A DNA stretch of 64,000 nt from Paenibacillus nuruki (GTDB taxonomy: Bacteria > Bacillota > Bacilli > Paenibacillales > Paenibacillaceae): positions 1 to 64,000 of the forward strand of contig NZ_MDER01000025.1 in NCBI RefSeq assembly GCF_001721045.1. The letters run 5' to 3'. A model generated the notes under the pieces. It searched no databases. It worked only from the letters and a program-made list of their open reading frames with translations, and was not told where the DNA came from. Shown here piece by piece: positions 51,843-60,308 of this stretch (positions are counted from its first letter, which is position 1; each line of letters begins with the position of its first letter). Made by a program: the position numbers and the translations under genes.

Positions 51843-52671
51843 GAAGCTTCCCCTCTCCAAGCTGCTTATGATCATGTCCTTCATTTAACTGTTCGAGTAC
51901 ATGTTCTGTTAACATAGTCGCTTGCTTAAAGAGTTCCACATATTTACGCGGCTGAGCCACTCCCAGATTCCGACGAACAAAAGGAAGCAATGTCTGTACA
52001 TTCCATGCATCTCTAAATTGAGCATCATTTTCAATAGCGAATATATTTTGCTTCAAACTGTATTTGCGACGAATATTGGATATCGTGCATTTGGAATCTG
52101 GATCATAAGCACCCAATACAGTTGTCCATGGTTGCTGATGAATCGATGCCCATTGCTTGCTAGTAGTAAAAAAGGATTCTAAATGATTGATATTCTGGCT
52201 CATATTGACGACTACACCATCTGCATACTTCAACAATTCCACTTTATCCATACCTGAACCTATATCTACAATCACAAGATCATAATACTCATTCGCAATA
52301 TTCAAAATATCATGCCAATCGGAATCTTTATCTATCACTGTCTGGTTGGATTGAATCATTGTACCCGGTAGTAGGTCTAATCGATCTTTTAATAAAGGAA
52401 TCGTGTAATCAGATATATTATTTTTGTTCAGCTTGCGTGAAGATAACAATCGACGCACACTATCAATACCAATATCTGATTCCTGATAAGCGGTAGATAC
52501 GAGAGTACCATGAGCCATTAATCCGCTCTCTATACTTTCGCCTTGAGCTTGATTATGGCAGACCAATATGCGTAAGCGATATTGTAGTGCTGCTGTCAAG
52601 GTAACTAATGCGGTATGTGAAGATGTTTTACCATGACCTGCTTGCGGACTCCAAAACATTACTGTACTCAT
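51832..52671 (-). CDS. ParA/MinD-like (CpaE-type) ATPase, P-loop retained
   Basis: The 279-residue protein has a deviant Walker A QAGHGKTS (residues 10-17), in which the signature first Lys is Gln but the invariant Lys15 is present. The Walker B region is DLVIVDIGSGMDKVELLKYAD. A C-terminal helix runs near residues 245-270. It resembles CpaE/TadZ proteins that position the Tad apparatus. It overlaps the preceding gene by 4 bases (ATGA) and CpaF by 11. It is the only one of three ParA-like domains in the locus with a credible P-loop. Confidence 0.82.
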   Translation of the reverse strand: MSTVMFWSPQAGHGKTSSHTALVTLTAALQYRLRILVCHNQAQGESIESGLMAHGTLVSTAYQESDIGIDSVRRLLSSRKLNKNNISDYTIPLLKDRLDLLPGTMIQSNQTVIDKDSDWHDILNIANEYYDLVIVDIGSGMDKVELLKYADGVVVNMSQNINHLESFFTTSKQWASIHQQPWTTVLGAYDPDSKCTISNIRRKYSLKQNIFAIENDAQFRDAWNVQTLLPFVRRNLGVAQPRKYVELFKQATMLTEHVLEQLNEGHDHKQLGEGKLHAI

Positions 52672-53393
52672 GCTCTTTTCCTTTCTGCTTGTTTAAGCGC
52701 TTTTTTAATTTCTTTATTTTCCATTCCGCTGATCTGACCTGTAAGTTCACACAATCCTTTTTTGAACAAACGGGATAATGGACGAATACGTAACTTTTCT
52801 GCATATTCATTTTCTAACTTCAGAGCCATATCCGATTCTGTCCATGGAATAGTAACAATCTCTGTATTCCAAGCAATCGGTAAATGATCTAAATGACTGC
52901 GGATATATTGCGATTCTAATGAACAATCTATTGTATGAATAAACGTTAAATGAAATGAAGGGACAAAAGTGGCTTTATCTTGAGCTTGCATCTGTTGATA
53001 CCACTGTTCGAACCAGTTAATACTTTTGTCGATTGTCAATCGATCATAATCGCTTACCCAGACATGTTCCTCGGCACTAATCCATTGCTCACGATTATAA
53101 AAAGTAGTCTGTTCTACATCACAAAGAATATAATCGTAGTGCATACAATCTTCATCTGTATGGGATAACTGTGTATTAATATGTTCAAAAGCTTCAAACC
53201 CTGTCGCTAAATCAAATCCGGCAAATTCAGTAATAGTCTGTCTATAATCCGAATTGCCACTGTAGTAGCGATAACGATGTTCTAAAGTCGCATCGATTAA
53301 TAATACTTTTTGCCCGGCTGAGGTCATCAAGGCACAAAGGGATAACATTAAATCTCGCTTATCGCACAATCCTGTAAATATCCAGGTTTTCAA
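52668..53393 (-). CDS. ParA/CpaE-like protein with degenerate P-loop
   Basis: The start is TTG 53393, eight bases after AAAGGA; a TTG at 53402 abuts the site. The 241-residue protein folds like a ParA relative: first strand and helix (KTWIFTGLCDKRDLMLSLCALM), then GQKVLLIDATLEHRYRYY and YDYILCDVEQTTF (Walker B-like). The nucleotide loop reads TGLCDKRD instead of GGxGKT, so ATP binding is doubtful. A basic C-terminus (KKALKQAERKRA) follows. It overlaps the next ParA-like gene, suggesting a heterodimer. Confidence 0.7.
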   Translation of the reverse strand: MKTWIFTGLCDKRDLMLSLCALMTSAGQKVLLIDATLEHRYRYYSGNSDYRQTITEFAGFDLATGFEAFEHINTQLSHTDEDCMHYDYILCDVEQTTFYNREQWISAEEHVWVSDYDRLTIDKSINWFEQWYQQMQAQDKATFVPSFHLTFIHTIDCSLESQYIRSHLDHLPIAWNTEIVTIPWTESDMALKLENEYAEKLRIRPLSRLFKKGLCELTGQISGMENKEIKKALKQAERKRA

Positions 53394-53441
53394 ACTGCTC
53401 AATCCTTTCTTTTGGTAAAGGGTATCGTTTCTAGTTTCGAT

Positions 53442-54464
53442 CTATTGGGATGTAAAGGCTTCAGATGCGTTGTTTTTATATATCGAATTCTCAGTATTGG
53501 TAGAACTATTATCTGTAGTTGTCTGTTCGTTGTTAGATGTATTCATTTCCTGATTAGAATTGTTGTTATATGAACTTGCTCCACCTGACTGATTGTAGGA
53601 TTGTCTTGTAGATACAGCAGATTCTGCTGCCGATTGAGCAGACTGTGCAATATTGAGTCGTTGTTCATCGGATAGAGCTTTAAGATCTAATTCTAATTGC
53701 TTCCGTACATTGTCTAATAAATAACGTTCTGCTGTGCCTACGATATTAGGATCTGCTTTCATTAAATTTAATACTTCAGCGTTAGAAGGGTACGTAGGAA
53801 TAGCTTCTTTTTGTAATTCTGGTTCTACATAACTAACAGCGTACAATGATGCTTTATGCAATAACGCATCTACGGTTGCACTGGATAATGCTAACATTTC
53901 GTCTTCTTTTAAAGTGGTCCATATGGTTGGGTAATCTAGATTATTTAATTTCTTTTTGGTTAACACAATATAATCTTGTCCGGTAGGAAATTGAATCCTA
54001 ATATCAATCGTATCTCCTTTTTTGATATCTGTAGGCATTAAGATGGTGTTTAGTTCACGATTACGCATATCATCTGTAGTCGGCTGTTCTTCATAAATCA
54101 TCGAAGTGGTGATCGGCATATTACGGGTTAAATTAATTTTAGTTGTTTTACCGACTAACTCATTGACTGTAGGTAAGAGATGATCTGGCAAAGATTGCTT
54201 AGGCAAATTGATGCTAACTAGATCTTTTTTAGTGATTTCTTTGCCTGCTGTTACTTCTTGTGAAGGTACAAATACAGTTACACGTTCTGTACCTTCTTCT
54301 AATGTGCGTATCTGCTGTTCATAGCGTGCTCTAAGTTCATTCTGATCATGTTTGAACTGAATACTAGAGTAAATCACATATCCTGCAAAACAAAGACCAA
54401 TCGCCCCTGCTCCGCATAAACCTGCATATATTAAATGCTTGGTGCGTTGTCTGATTTTAGACAA
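53442..54464 (-). CDS. SAF-domain membrane protein, CpaB/RcpC-like
   Basis: The start is TTG 54464 (L-SKIRQRTKHL), seven bases after AAGGAG, which lies inside a longer frame to 54482. The 340-residue protein has one membrane helix (about 13-33), a SAF domain (about 60-125: VTVFVPSQEVTAGKEITKKDLVSINLP) and a Ser/Asn/Thr-rich C-terminal tail (about 280-340) that looks like wall or surface exposed material. CpaB proteins assist Tad pilus assembly. Lies 27 bases after the kinase gene. Confidence 0.83.
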   Translation of the reverse strand: MSKIRQRTKHLIYAGLCGAGAIGLCFAGYVIYSSIQFKHDQNELRARYEQQIRTLEEGTERVTVFVPSQEVTAGKEITKKDLVSINLPKQSLPDHLLPTVNELVGKTTKINLTRNMPITTSMIYEEQPTTDDMRNRELNTILMPTDIKKGDTIDIRIQFPTGQDYIVLTKKKLNNLDYPTIWTTLKEDEMLALSSATVDALLHKASLYAVSYVEPELQKEAIPTYPSNAEVLNLMKADPNIVGTAERYLLDNVRKQLELDLKALSDEQRLNIAQSAQSAAESAVSTRQSYNQSGGASSYNNNSNQEMNTSNNEQTTTDNSSTNTENSIYKNNASEAFTSQ

Positions 54465-54491
54465 TGTTATAATCTCCTTCATTTCTGCTTT

Positions 54492-55973
54492 TTAACGTAG
54501 ACTAAAGCGAAATTTTTTTCTTTTGATAGGTGCTGGGATAATACTATTGAAAATAGTTTGTAGAGCGGTATCCATCTGCGCATGTTGATCAAAAGGATCA
54601 GGTTGCCATGGTAACGCATAGACTTGCTGAGTCTCCATCTCTTTGCTTATCCGCTGTGTCACTTCTTGTGTAGCCAAAGGTAAACAATAATGCCATTTGT
54701 TTTGCGGATGACGTTGCAATTGTTCTGCAAACTTCAAAATATCTTGATAACGCCATTCAGCTCCCGATCCTACTACAATCGGAATATCGGATCTTAAAAA
54801 CTCTTCTAAGCGCTCATTGTCTTTGTAGCAACCGAGATCAAGTACGAGAAAGCGATAACTTCCACCCAATAAATTCACTACTTCTGCACGTGCTGATTCT
54901 CGCCAATAATCTACATGTTGTATTTGAAATTTACGATCAAGCGGGTTGGAGCTTCCTCCTGCAACCGATTGAATTCTTGCAAATGTTCCAGGTACTCCAT
55001 TCATTTCTGCTAGGGCAACGCCGCCTCCATGACGGGCAAGATAATGGGCGATTGCTATAGCTGTATGTGTTGTTCCTGTACCTGATGCTGTGCCAATTAC
55101 AGCCACTACCATCGTCGCTTGTTGCATATTTACAGCGCTAGAAAATGAATTCGGATAGATAGGCGCTGTATTTTCTTGCACCGCTCTGCGTATTGCTTCA
55201 CGAGCTTCAGTAGCATTTTGAAAACGATCGATTGGACGCTGTTGTAGCATTTTGCGTAATACAGGGATAATTCCACGAGGAAGATCGCTACGAATAAATT
55301 TCTCCATACCGGGCATCCATTCGCTATAATGACCTCCTGTAGCTAGATACAGAATTAATGCTCCTAATCCATACAAATCAGAACGACTATCCGTTTGTCC
55401 ACTACCATATTGTTCGGGTGCAGCGAATCCAACTGTTCCTAATTTCACTGTATCTTCTGTTTCTTCTGGCTTAAAGTTGCGTGCAATTCCGAAATCGATC
55501 AACCTCATATCTTGCATCGGCGTGACCATCACATTAGAAGGCTTCATATCTCGAAAAACAATCGGTGGTTCACGATCATGTAAATACTCTAGTACTTCGC
55601 ACAATTGATCTGCACAGCGCATAATAAAAGACGCTGTAATATATTCAGGATGTTTTTTGAATTGTTGATCCAATGTAATACCTTCAATATAATCCATAAC
55701 TAAGTATGTAAATCCTTCAGCATCAGGCTCAAAAAAATCTACAATTCTCGGTAAAGAAGGATGACTCAATGTAATTAACATCTGTGCTTCATCGGCTACA
55801 TTTACAAATTGTGATGGCGCAGAGACACTTTCTTTGATCGCCCACGATCTTCCGAGTAACTTCAAGTCATGAGCTAGATAGACATGACTCATACCACCAC
55901 TGCCTAACTTTTGCTCAATCCGATAGCGATCTCCTAGTACCATGCCATATGCTAATTTGGATGAATGAATCAT
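54492..55973 (-). CDS. Hanks Ser/Thr kinase fused to a degenerate ParA-like domain
   Basis: First gene of the Tad-like operon; ATG 55973 follows AAGGAGG. Residues 12-265 form a protein kinase: Gly loop KLGSGGMSHVY, Lys47 (WAIKE), catalytic FRDMKPSN (Asp142; the usual HRD His is Phe140), DFG at 160-162 and APEQYG. From about 285 a second domain resembles ParA/MinD: AVIGTASGTGTTHTAIAIAH, with the Walker Lys replaced by Thr301, and RFLVLDLGCY. It lacks a membrane segment and PASTA repeats. I infer it regulates or docks the secretion machine; FHA-type partners are not nearby. Confidence 0.85.
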   Translation of the reverse strand: MIHSSKLAYGMVLGDRYRIEQKLGSGGMSHVYLAHDLKLLGRSWAIKESVSAPSQFVNVADEAQMLITLSHPSLPRIVDFFEPDAEGFTYLVMDYIEGITLDQQFKKHPEYITASFIMRCADQLCEVLEYLHDREPPIVFRDMKPSNVMVTPMQDMRLIDFGIARNFKPEETEDTVKLGTVGFAAPEQYGSGQTDSRSDLYGLGALILYLATGGHYSEWMPGMEKFIRSDLPRGIIPVLRKMLQQRPIDRFQNATEAREAIRRAVQENTAPIYPNSFSSAVNMQQATMVVAVIGTASGTGTTHTAIAIAHYLARHGGGVALAEMNGVPGTFARIQSVAGGSSNPLDRKFQIQHVDYWRESARAEVVNLLGGSYRFLVLDLGCYKDNERLEEFLRSDIPIVVGSGAEWRYQDILKFAEQLQRHPQNKWHYCLPLATQEVTQRISKEMETQQVYALPWQPDPFDQHAQMDTALQTIFNSIIPAPIKRKKFRFSLR

Positions 55974-56037
55974 AGATATACCTCCTTGATTACAGTTTGT
56001 TATTCAGTCATATCGTCTCCATATCAAAAAATGCAAC

Positions 56038-56113
56038 AAAAAAGGGAAAGCTTCCGCCACACTGAAAATAACCCTGTTAGGATTAGTTGTTTCAGTGGAC
56101 GGGATGCTTTCCC
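56038..56113 (-). terminator. Long hairpin with T-run between the DinB gene and the Tad-like operon
   Basis: On the minus strand GGGAAAGC (56113-56106) pairs with GCTTTCCC (56051-56044) and CACTGAAA (56097-56090 complement) with TTTCAGTG, with an internal loop and a 22-base apical loop. Six T residues follow (56043-56038). It is either the terminator of the DinB-like gene, 97 bases downstream of its stop, or an attenuator in the operon leader, 64 bases before the kinase start. Confidence 0.7.
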
Positions 56114-56209
56114 TGTCCGTTGCACTTCAATTTGAATTTATTATAAATGATAAAGTCGGGATTTGTAAAGAGTTTTTATAAGACTATTTTCCTACATAGT
56201 TCAATATGA

Positions 56210-56680
56210 TCATTTTTGAGCAGCATAAGCGTCTCGATTACGTTGCACTTGTTTGACATGCAATTCTAAATGAGATACACAAAGTTTCTCTGCAATCATA
56301 CGTGCAGTCAGGGTTCCATCTTCTGTATGCTCACCTGTACGTTCCCAATCTTCATCACGAATCTGCTCCAAAACAGGTGCAAAAGCCCTACGCATCGCGA
56401 TCAATGCTTGTAGGTGATGTTCCATATTAAGTGAACTATACTTTAGATTTTGTGCCCATAGATCTTGATCAAATGCTCTAATCACAGGATTTTCTTCAGC
56501 CAAGACTGATTTCAATCGGGATTGAAGCATAATTTCTACATCAAATAGATGAACAACGATCTCATGAATGCTCCATGCTTCTGGTGCTGGTTTAAAATCA
56601 ATTTCTGCTTCAGGAATCGCGCGAATCTGTTCTACAAAATGCTCCATATCCGGTAAATAACGATAAATTGCGTTTTGCAT
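56210..56680 (-). CDS. DinB-like metal-dependent protein
   Basis: The 156-residue four-helix protein has the DinB/YfiT-type metal site: His40 region (HEIVVHLFDVEIML) and the C-terminal HLELHVKQVQRNR. It starts with MQNAIYRYLPDMEHFVEQI, and WSIHEIVVHL is the usual second helix. DinB relatives include bacillithiol-dependent transferases and uncharacterised proteins, so the substrate is open. ATG 56680. It lies 68 bases downstream of the RlmM-like gene, possibly same transcript. Confidence 0.85.
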   Translation of the reverse strand: MQNAIYRYLPDMEHFVEQIRAIPEAEIDFKPAPEAWSIHEIVVHLFDVEIMLQSRLKSVLAEENPVIRAFDQDLWAQNLKYSSLNMEHHLQALIAMRRAFAPVLEQIRDEDWERTGEHTEDGTLTARMIAEKLCVSHLELHVKQVQRNRDAYAAQK

Positions 56681-56748
56681 AAGTACACATCCTTCTCCAC
56701 ATTGATCTTTATATTGATATATCCAATGATCTGATCAACCCTATTTTA

Positions 56749-57819
56749 TCAGTATTTGACCATATAGAGCGTAATCTCGTCACGGTTATGAAATAATTGC
56801 TTCGCACGTTGAACCTGCATACGCGCTTCTTCAAAGGTGCTAATGACTTCTTTGATCAAAGCCAGTGGCTTTTTGTTCATTAACTTCACTGTAACAATCA
56901 CAGTTCCGCCCGGCACAACAGCATCTAACATACCAATAACCAATTTAGCTGTTAACTTAGGGCTCCAGCTCATATCACAAACCAGTAGATCAAATTCATT
57001 CGGTTTGAATTTGACATCAGCTGCATTTTTTTTGACTACTTTAAGATTAGGAATATTTTGTAGAGAAGGATCCATTTTAGCTGGATCTACTGCTGTCACT
57101 TGCAATCCTTTATCCAGTAGAAAAGAAGTCCAGCCTCCCGGCGCAGCACCTACATCAACCGCAGAACGAAACGCAGTAAAGTCGATTCCAAATACACGTT
57201 CTGCTTCAAGTAATTTGAATTTGGCACGTGAAATCTGACCTTCTTCTCGTTGGAAACGAACAGCTCCACCATTCCAATCCGACAGATTATCTGTTGGCAC
57301 CGAAATGCCTGCATACAATCGTTCTGCTGTCCAAAATACAGAGACTACTTTGTCTGCATCCTGTACTGCAAAATCAGACTGTAAGCCCATTAGACGTTGT
57401 TCAAGCAGAAGCCGTAATTCAGATGCATTTTCTTCTGGCGTAGCATCAGCTGTTTTGCGAATATGCACAGCTAGACGAATACCTTTCAATTCATCACGTT
57501 TCAATAGTAAATCGGCTAATACATCAAATGGATGTTGCGCTGCATCGATCTGATCCAATACCAGATCATAATGAACCGGTTGAATATGACGTAAGAACAT
57601 AGGTGGTTCTGCTAATAAACGTTGTACCACTTGCTCACTAGCTACAGGTAAAGTTAATAAAAGCACTTCAGAAGCAACTAAAACAGAACTTTTTACAGCT
57701 CCGAAAGCTCTTTTTAATTCTTCTTGTGCATAAGGAGCAAAACCGTGATTAGCTGTTCCGATCCAGCGAGAATCGCTTTGTTGCTCTTGTTCTTGCGTAT
57801 TGTTTTCTTGGTCATTCAT
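56749..57819 (-). CDS. SAM-dependent methyltransferase, RlmM/FtsJ-like
   Basis: The 356-residue protein has an N-terminal THUMP-like part (about 20-110) and a C-terminal Rossmann methyltransferase of the FtsJ/RlmM type. It has the K-D-K-E catalytic set (Lys in RAKFKLLEAE, Asp in VCDMSWSP, Lys in VTVKLMNKK, Glu near DEITLYM) and the SAM motif DVGAAPGGWTSFLLDKG. RlmM 2'-O-methylates 23S rRNA in E. coli; the role here is inferred. ATG 57819. Follows the thioredoxin-like gene by 25 bases. Confidence 0.88.
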   Translation of the reverse strand: MNDQENNTQEQEQQSDSRWIGTANHGFAPYAQEELKRAFGAVKSSVLVASEVLLLTLPVASEQVVQRLLAEPPMFLRHIQPVHYDLVLDQIDAAQHPFDVLADLLLKRDELKGIRLAVHIRKTADATPEENASELRLLLEQRLMGLQSDFAVQDADKVVSVFWTAERLYAGISVPTDNLSDWNGGAVRFQREEGQISRAKFKLLEAERVFGIDFTAFRSAVDVGAAPGGWTSFLLDKGLQVTAVDPAKMDPSLQNIPNLKVVKKNAADVKFKPNEFDLLVCDMSWSPKLTAKLVIGMLDAVVPGGTVIVTVKLMNKKPLALIKEVISTFEEARMQVQRAKQLFHNRDEITLYMVKY

Positions 57820-57844
57820 GAGTTAATGTTCAGCCTCCAATAAT

Positions 57845-58177
57845 TTATGCGATTGCACTACGGATATGTTCAAGTATACGTGGAACAGATTCCATACGGT
57901 ATAAAAAACGTGGAGTTTTTTCTCTCCACGCTTCAAATACAATCAGACACGGTATACTGCTAATTTCGTAAGCTTGTACAAATGTAGGTGCAAAGTTAAC
58001 ATTTAAAGCATATACCGTTTGTTCTGGTAAAAGAGGTAACGTAATTTCCAACATCCGTCGCCCCATTTTACAAGTACCACAAAGCGGTGTATACGCATAT
58101 ATAGCTACTGCTTGTCCTGATGTGGTCGCCATAGCTAGCGCTTGTTGTTCTGTCAGTTCTTCGATCATAGCCATCAC
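57845..58177 (-). CDS. Thioredoxin-like protein
   Basis: The 110-residue protein has a thioredoxin fold with the CxxC site in TPLCGTCKMGRRM (Cys33/36) and the cis-Pro motif ISSIPCLIVFE (about 74-84). The conventional WCGPC is CGTC, as in some thioredoxin-like proteins of Firmicutes. The start at ATG 58177 overlaps the upstream gene stop by 4 bases (ATGA), so the two are coupled. Confidence 0.88.
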   Translation of the reverse strand: MMAMIEELTEQQALAMATTSGQAVAIYAYTPLCGTCKMGRRMLEITLPLLPEQTVYALNVNFAPTFVQAYEISSIPCLIVFEAWREKTPRFLYRMESVPRILEHIRSAIA

Positions 58178-58524
58178 CCTTGCCCTTGTGAAGCTTGGTT
58201 AGCGATATCACTCAGAAGTTCCGCAGGCATAGCACCATCATGCAAAATCACATGTTCAGGCTTTGCTTGATATAAGAGTTCATACATTCGCTTACGACCT
58301 GACATACTTGAAGTATGCAAATAAATTTCATTAGCAAATAGACCTTCATGCACCATCGCTTTGACTACATCTGTTCCATCCATTTGCCCAAAACCAAGCT
58401 CATGATCTAGCGAAAGAATATGGACTTCACTCTCTCTGAGCATCATCAGACATTCTTCTCCGTCTCTCGCTAGAGCAAAACCTTTGGGGCAAGGACGATA
58501 ATCATCCAAATAAAGATTGATCAT
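58174..58524 (-). CDS. Cyclic-phosphate-processing receiver-like domain protein
   Basis: The 116-residue protein begins INLYLDDYRPCPKGFALARDG and has LSLDHELGFGQMDGTDVV and YLHTSSMSGRKRM. The Asp-rich LYLDDxRxxP start matches stand-alone receiver-like proteins predicted to process cyclic phosphates (cREC type). The family name is tentative. It lacks the normal response-regulator output. ATG 58524. Overlaps the thioredoxin-like gene. Confidence 0.65.
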   Translation of the reverse strand: MINLYLDDYRPCPKGFALARDGEECLMMLRESEVHILSLDHELGFGQMDGTDVVKAMVHEGLFANEIYLHTSSMSGRKRMYELLYQAKPEHVILHDGAMPAELLSDIANQASQGQG

Positions 58525-58557
58525 AAATACTGCCTCCTCGGTTCCTATGGCTTGATT

Positions 58558-59382
58558 TTATTTTTCAAATTGTGTAGCTGGACAATAATATGCTTTTTTA
58601 CCTGAGACTTCGGTTTTGACAATTAAGTCTTTGGCAGAACGTACAGAAGGTTCACCTTCACGCTCATATACACGACGAAGTTCATGGAATCCACCTGTTA
58701 ACGAATCCGTTACTGTTAACGGTTGACCTGCAAGATGTCCACCTGTTTGAATCGCTTCTTCTAGTACAGTCTGCATAGCGACATAAAGACGAGATAATGC
58801 TTCATCTTCTAGTTCTTGTACTTTGGCAGAAGGTAATAATCCAGCTGTAAAGGCGATCTCATCCGCGTAGTAGCTTCCAATACCTGCTACTAGATTTTGA
58901 TTGGTCAATGCCGTTTTAAGAGAACTGCGACGACCTTTATATAATTTGATGAACTGTTCTTCCGTTAATTTGCGATCCGTTGCTTCAGGACCTAAATCTT
59001 TTAATTTAGCGCCTGCTTCTTTGGCAGTATACACATAGAACATCCCTTGACGTGCACCGGTAAAGTAAAGAGAATTGTGATCTTCGAATTGAATTTCAAC
59101 ATCAGATACACGATCTGCATTGTCTTTTGTTTTGCCATAAAATAAAGAACCACCTGCTGCAATACTTAAAAGCAGACGTTGTCCATTGTTGGTATGCAAA
59201 TTTAAATATTTGCCGCGACGTTCGATAAAAGCAATTCGTTCGCCTACAATTTGACGATTTACTTGTTCGGATTCGAGATTAACAGCTTTGGCACGCTTAA
59301 CCTCAATTTGAGTAATCGGTACATTTAAAATGTAATTGCTTAATTGCACTTTATAGTTTTCTAATTCTGGCAATTCTGGCAT
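58558..59382 (-). CDS. Fpg/Nei-family DNA glycosylase, zinc-finger cysteines lost
   Basis: The start is ATG 59382 (MPELPELENYK), after AGAGAGGAAGA. After Met removal, Pro2 and Glu3 form the catalytic N-terminus of the Fpg/Nei family, excising oxidised bases. The 274-residue protein has the H2TH region (TNQNLVAGIGSYYADEIAFTAGLLPSAKV). The C-terminal finger keeps its shape (RVYEREGEP...KKAYYCPATQFEK) but only one of four zinc Cys remains (GEPSVRS instead of GEPCPRC), as in zincless NEIL1-like glycosylases. Lies 26 bases after the HAD gene. Confidence 0.9.
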   Translation of the reverse strand: MPELPELENYKVQLSNYILNVPITQIEVKRAKAVNLESEQVNRQIVGERIAFIERRGKYLNLHTNNGQRLLLSIAAGGSLFYGKTKDNADRVSDVEIQFEDHNSLYFTGARQGMFYVYTAKEAGAKLKDLGPEATDRKLTEEQFIKLYKGRRSSLKTALTNQNLVAGIGSYYADEIAFTAGLLPSAKVQELEDEALSRLYVAMQTVLEEAIQTGGHLAGQPLTVTDSLTGGFHELRRVYEREGEPSVRSAKDLIVKTEVSGKKAYYCPATQFEK

Positions 59383-59408
59383 AAGAATTCTTCCTCTCTC
59401 TATATCAA

Positions 59409-60215
59409 TTAATGGGATAATGACTGGAATCCAAGTGCCGAACTGACTTCGGCAAGATTCTGACATATGATATCTGCTTTGACCCCTGCTTTGGCTTCAT
59501 GTATAGACATATTCGCTGTTGTTGTAATACCGCTTAAGACCAGTACTGTTACACAACCGGCTGCCGCACCAGCAGCAATATCTGTTAATAGATTATCACC
59601 TACTACAATCGCATCGCTTGCAGATAGTCCTAAGCGTTCTAATGCATATTCCATCAAGATAGCTGATGGTTTACCTATCACAACAGGTTCTACACCTGTA
59701 GCGGCAGCAATGGATGCGCCAATCGTACCTGCTCCTGGCAACAAACCATCATGTGAAGGAAGCTGAAGATCGGGGTTCGTCAGAATAAACTGAGCTCCAC
59801 TTGCGATCAGGCGTAATGCCTTGGTCAGCTTTTCATATGTAAATTGACGATCGATCCCTTGAAGGACATAATCCGGTTGTTCCTCTGTTAATTGTAATCC
59901 GTGTGCTGTTACGGCTTGCTTCAATCCATCTTCTCCAATGACATATACACTGGAAGTAGGTGACTGCTCTGCAATATAATGAGCCGCTGCCATAGCCGAA
60001 GTACATACTTGTTCAGCACTAGCAGGTATGCCTAGATGAGTCAGATGATCTGCGACTCCTTGCGGCGTACGTGAAGAGTTATTGGTAACAAATAAATAAG
60101 GAATCTGCTTCGACTGTAAATCTTCTATCCAAGCACTTGCTCCTTCGATCACAGTATCACCATGATACAATGTACCATCCAGATCAATTAGCAATCCTTT
60201 ACGATTTGTTGTCAT
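59409..60215 (-). CDS. NagD-like HAD phosphatase (TIGR01457 type)
   Basis: The start is ATG 60215 (MTTNRKGLLIDLDGTLYHGD), eight bases after GAAAGGG. The 268-residue HAD IIA protein has motif I LIDLDGTLY, motif II VTNNSSRTP, a C2 cap (about 75-190), Lys in VIGKPSAILMEYAL and motif IV VVGDNLLTDIAAGAAAG. It resembles the Bacillus YutF family. The substrate is a sugar or nucleotide phosphate not predictable from sequence. Next gene Fpg/Nei starts 26 bases downstream. Confidence 0.92.
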   Translation of the reverse strand: MTTNRKGLLIDLDGTLYHGDTVIEGASAWIEDLQSKQIPYLFVTNNSSRTPQGVADHLTHLGIPASAEQVCTSAMAAAHYIAEQSPTSSVYVIGEDGLKQAVTAHGLQLTEEQPDYVLQGIDRQFTYEKLTKALRLIASGAQFILTNPDLQLPSHDGLLPGAGTIGASIAAATGVEPVVIGKPSAILMEYALERLGLSASDAIVVGDNLLTDIAAGAAAGCVTVLVLSGITTTANMSIHEAKAGVKADIICQNLAEVSSALGFQSLSH

Positions 60216-60252
60216 ATAGACACCCTTTCTATCACTCACAATCTTCATTGTA

Positions 60253-60299
60253 AAAAAAGTTGCGGCATAAGGCAAACGGTATCCTTATATGGCCGCAAC
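60253..60299 (-). terminator. Terminator after the ribonuclease Z gene
   Basis: GTTGCGGC (60259-60266) and GCCGCAAC (60292-60299) form a stem with an inner ATAAGG/CCTTAT pairing. On the minus strand it is followed by a run of seven T residues. It lies 10 bases past the rnz stop. Confidence 0.9.
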
Positions 60300-60308
60300 A
60301 AAAATACT

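Noticed and set aside
56038-56113. Known riboswitch class
   Set aside because: Compared by eye with TPP, SAM, c-di-GMP and purine consensus features; none matched, so it is kept only as a terminator or attenuator candidate.
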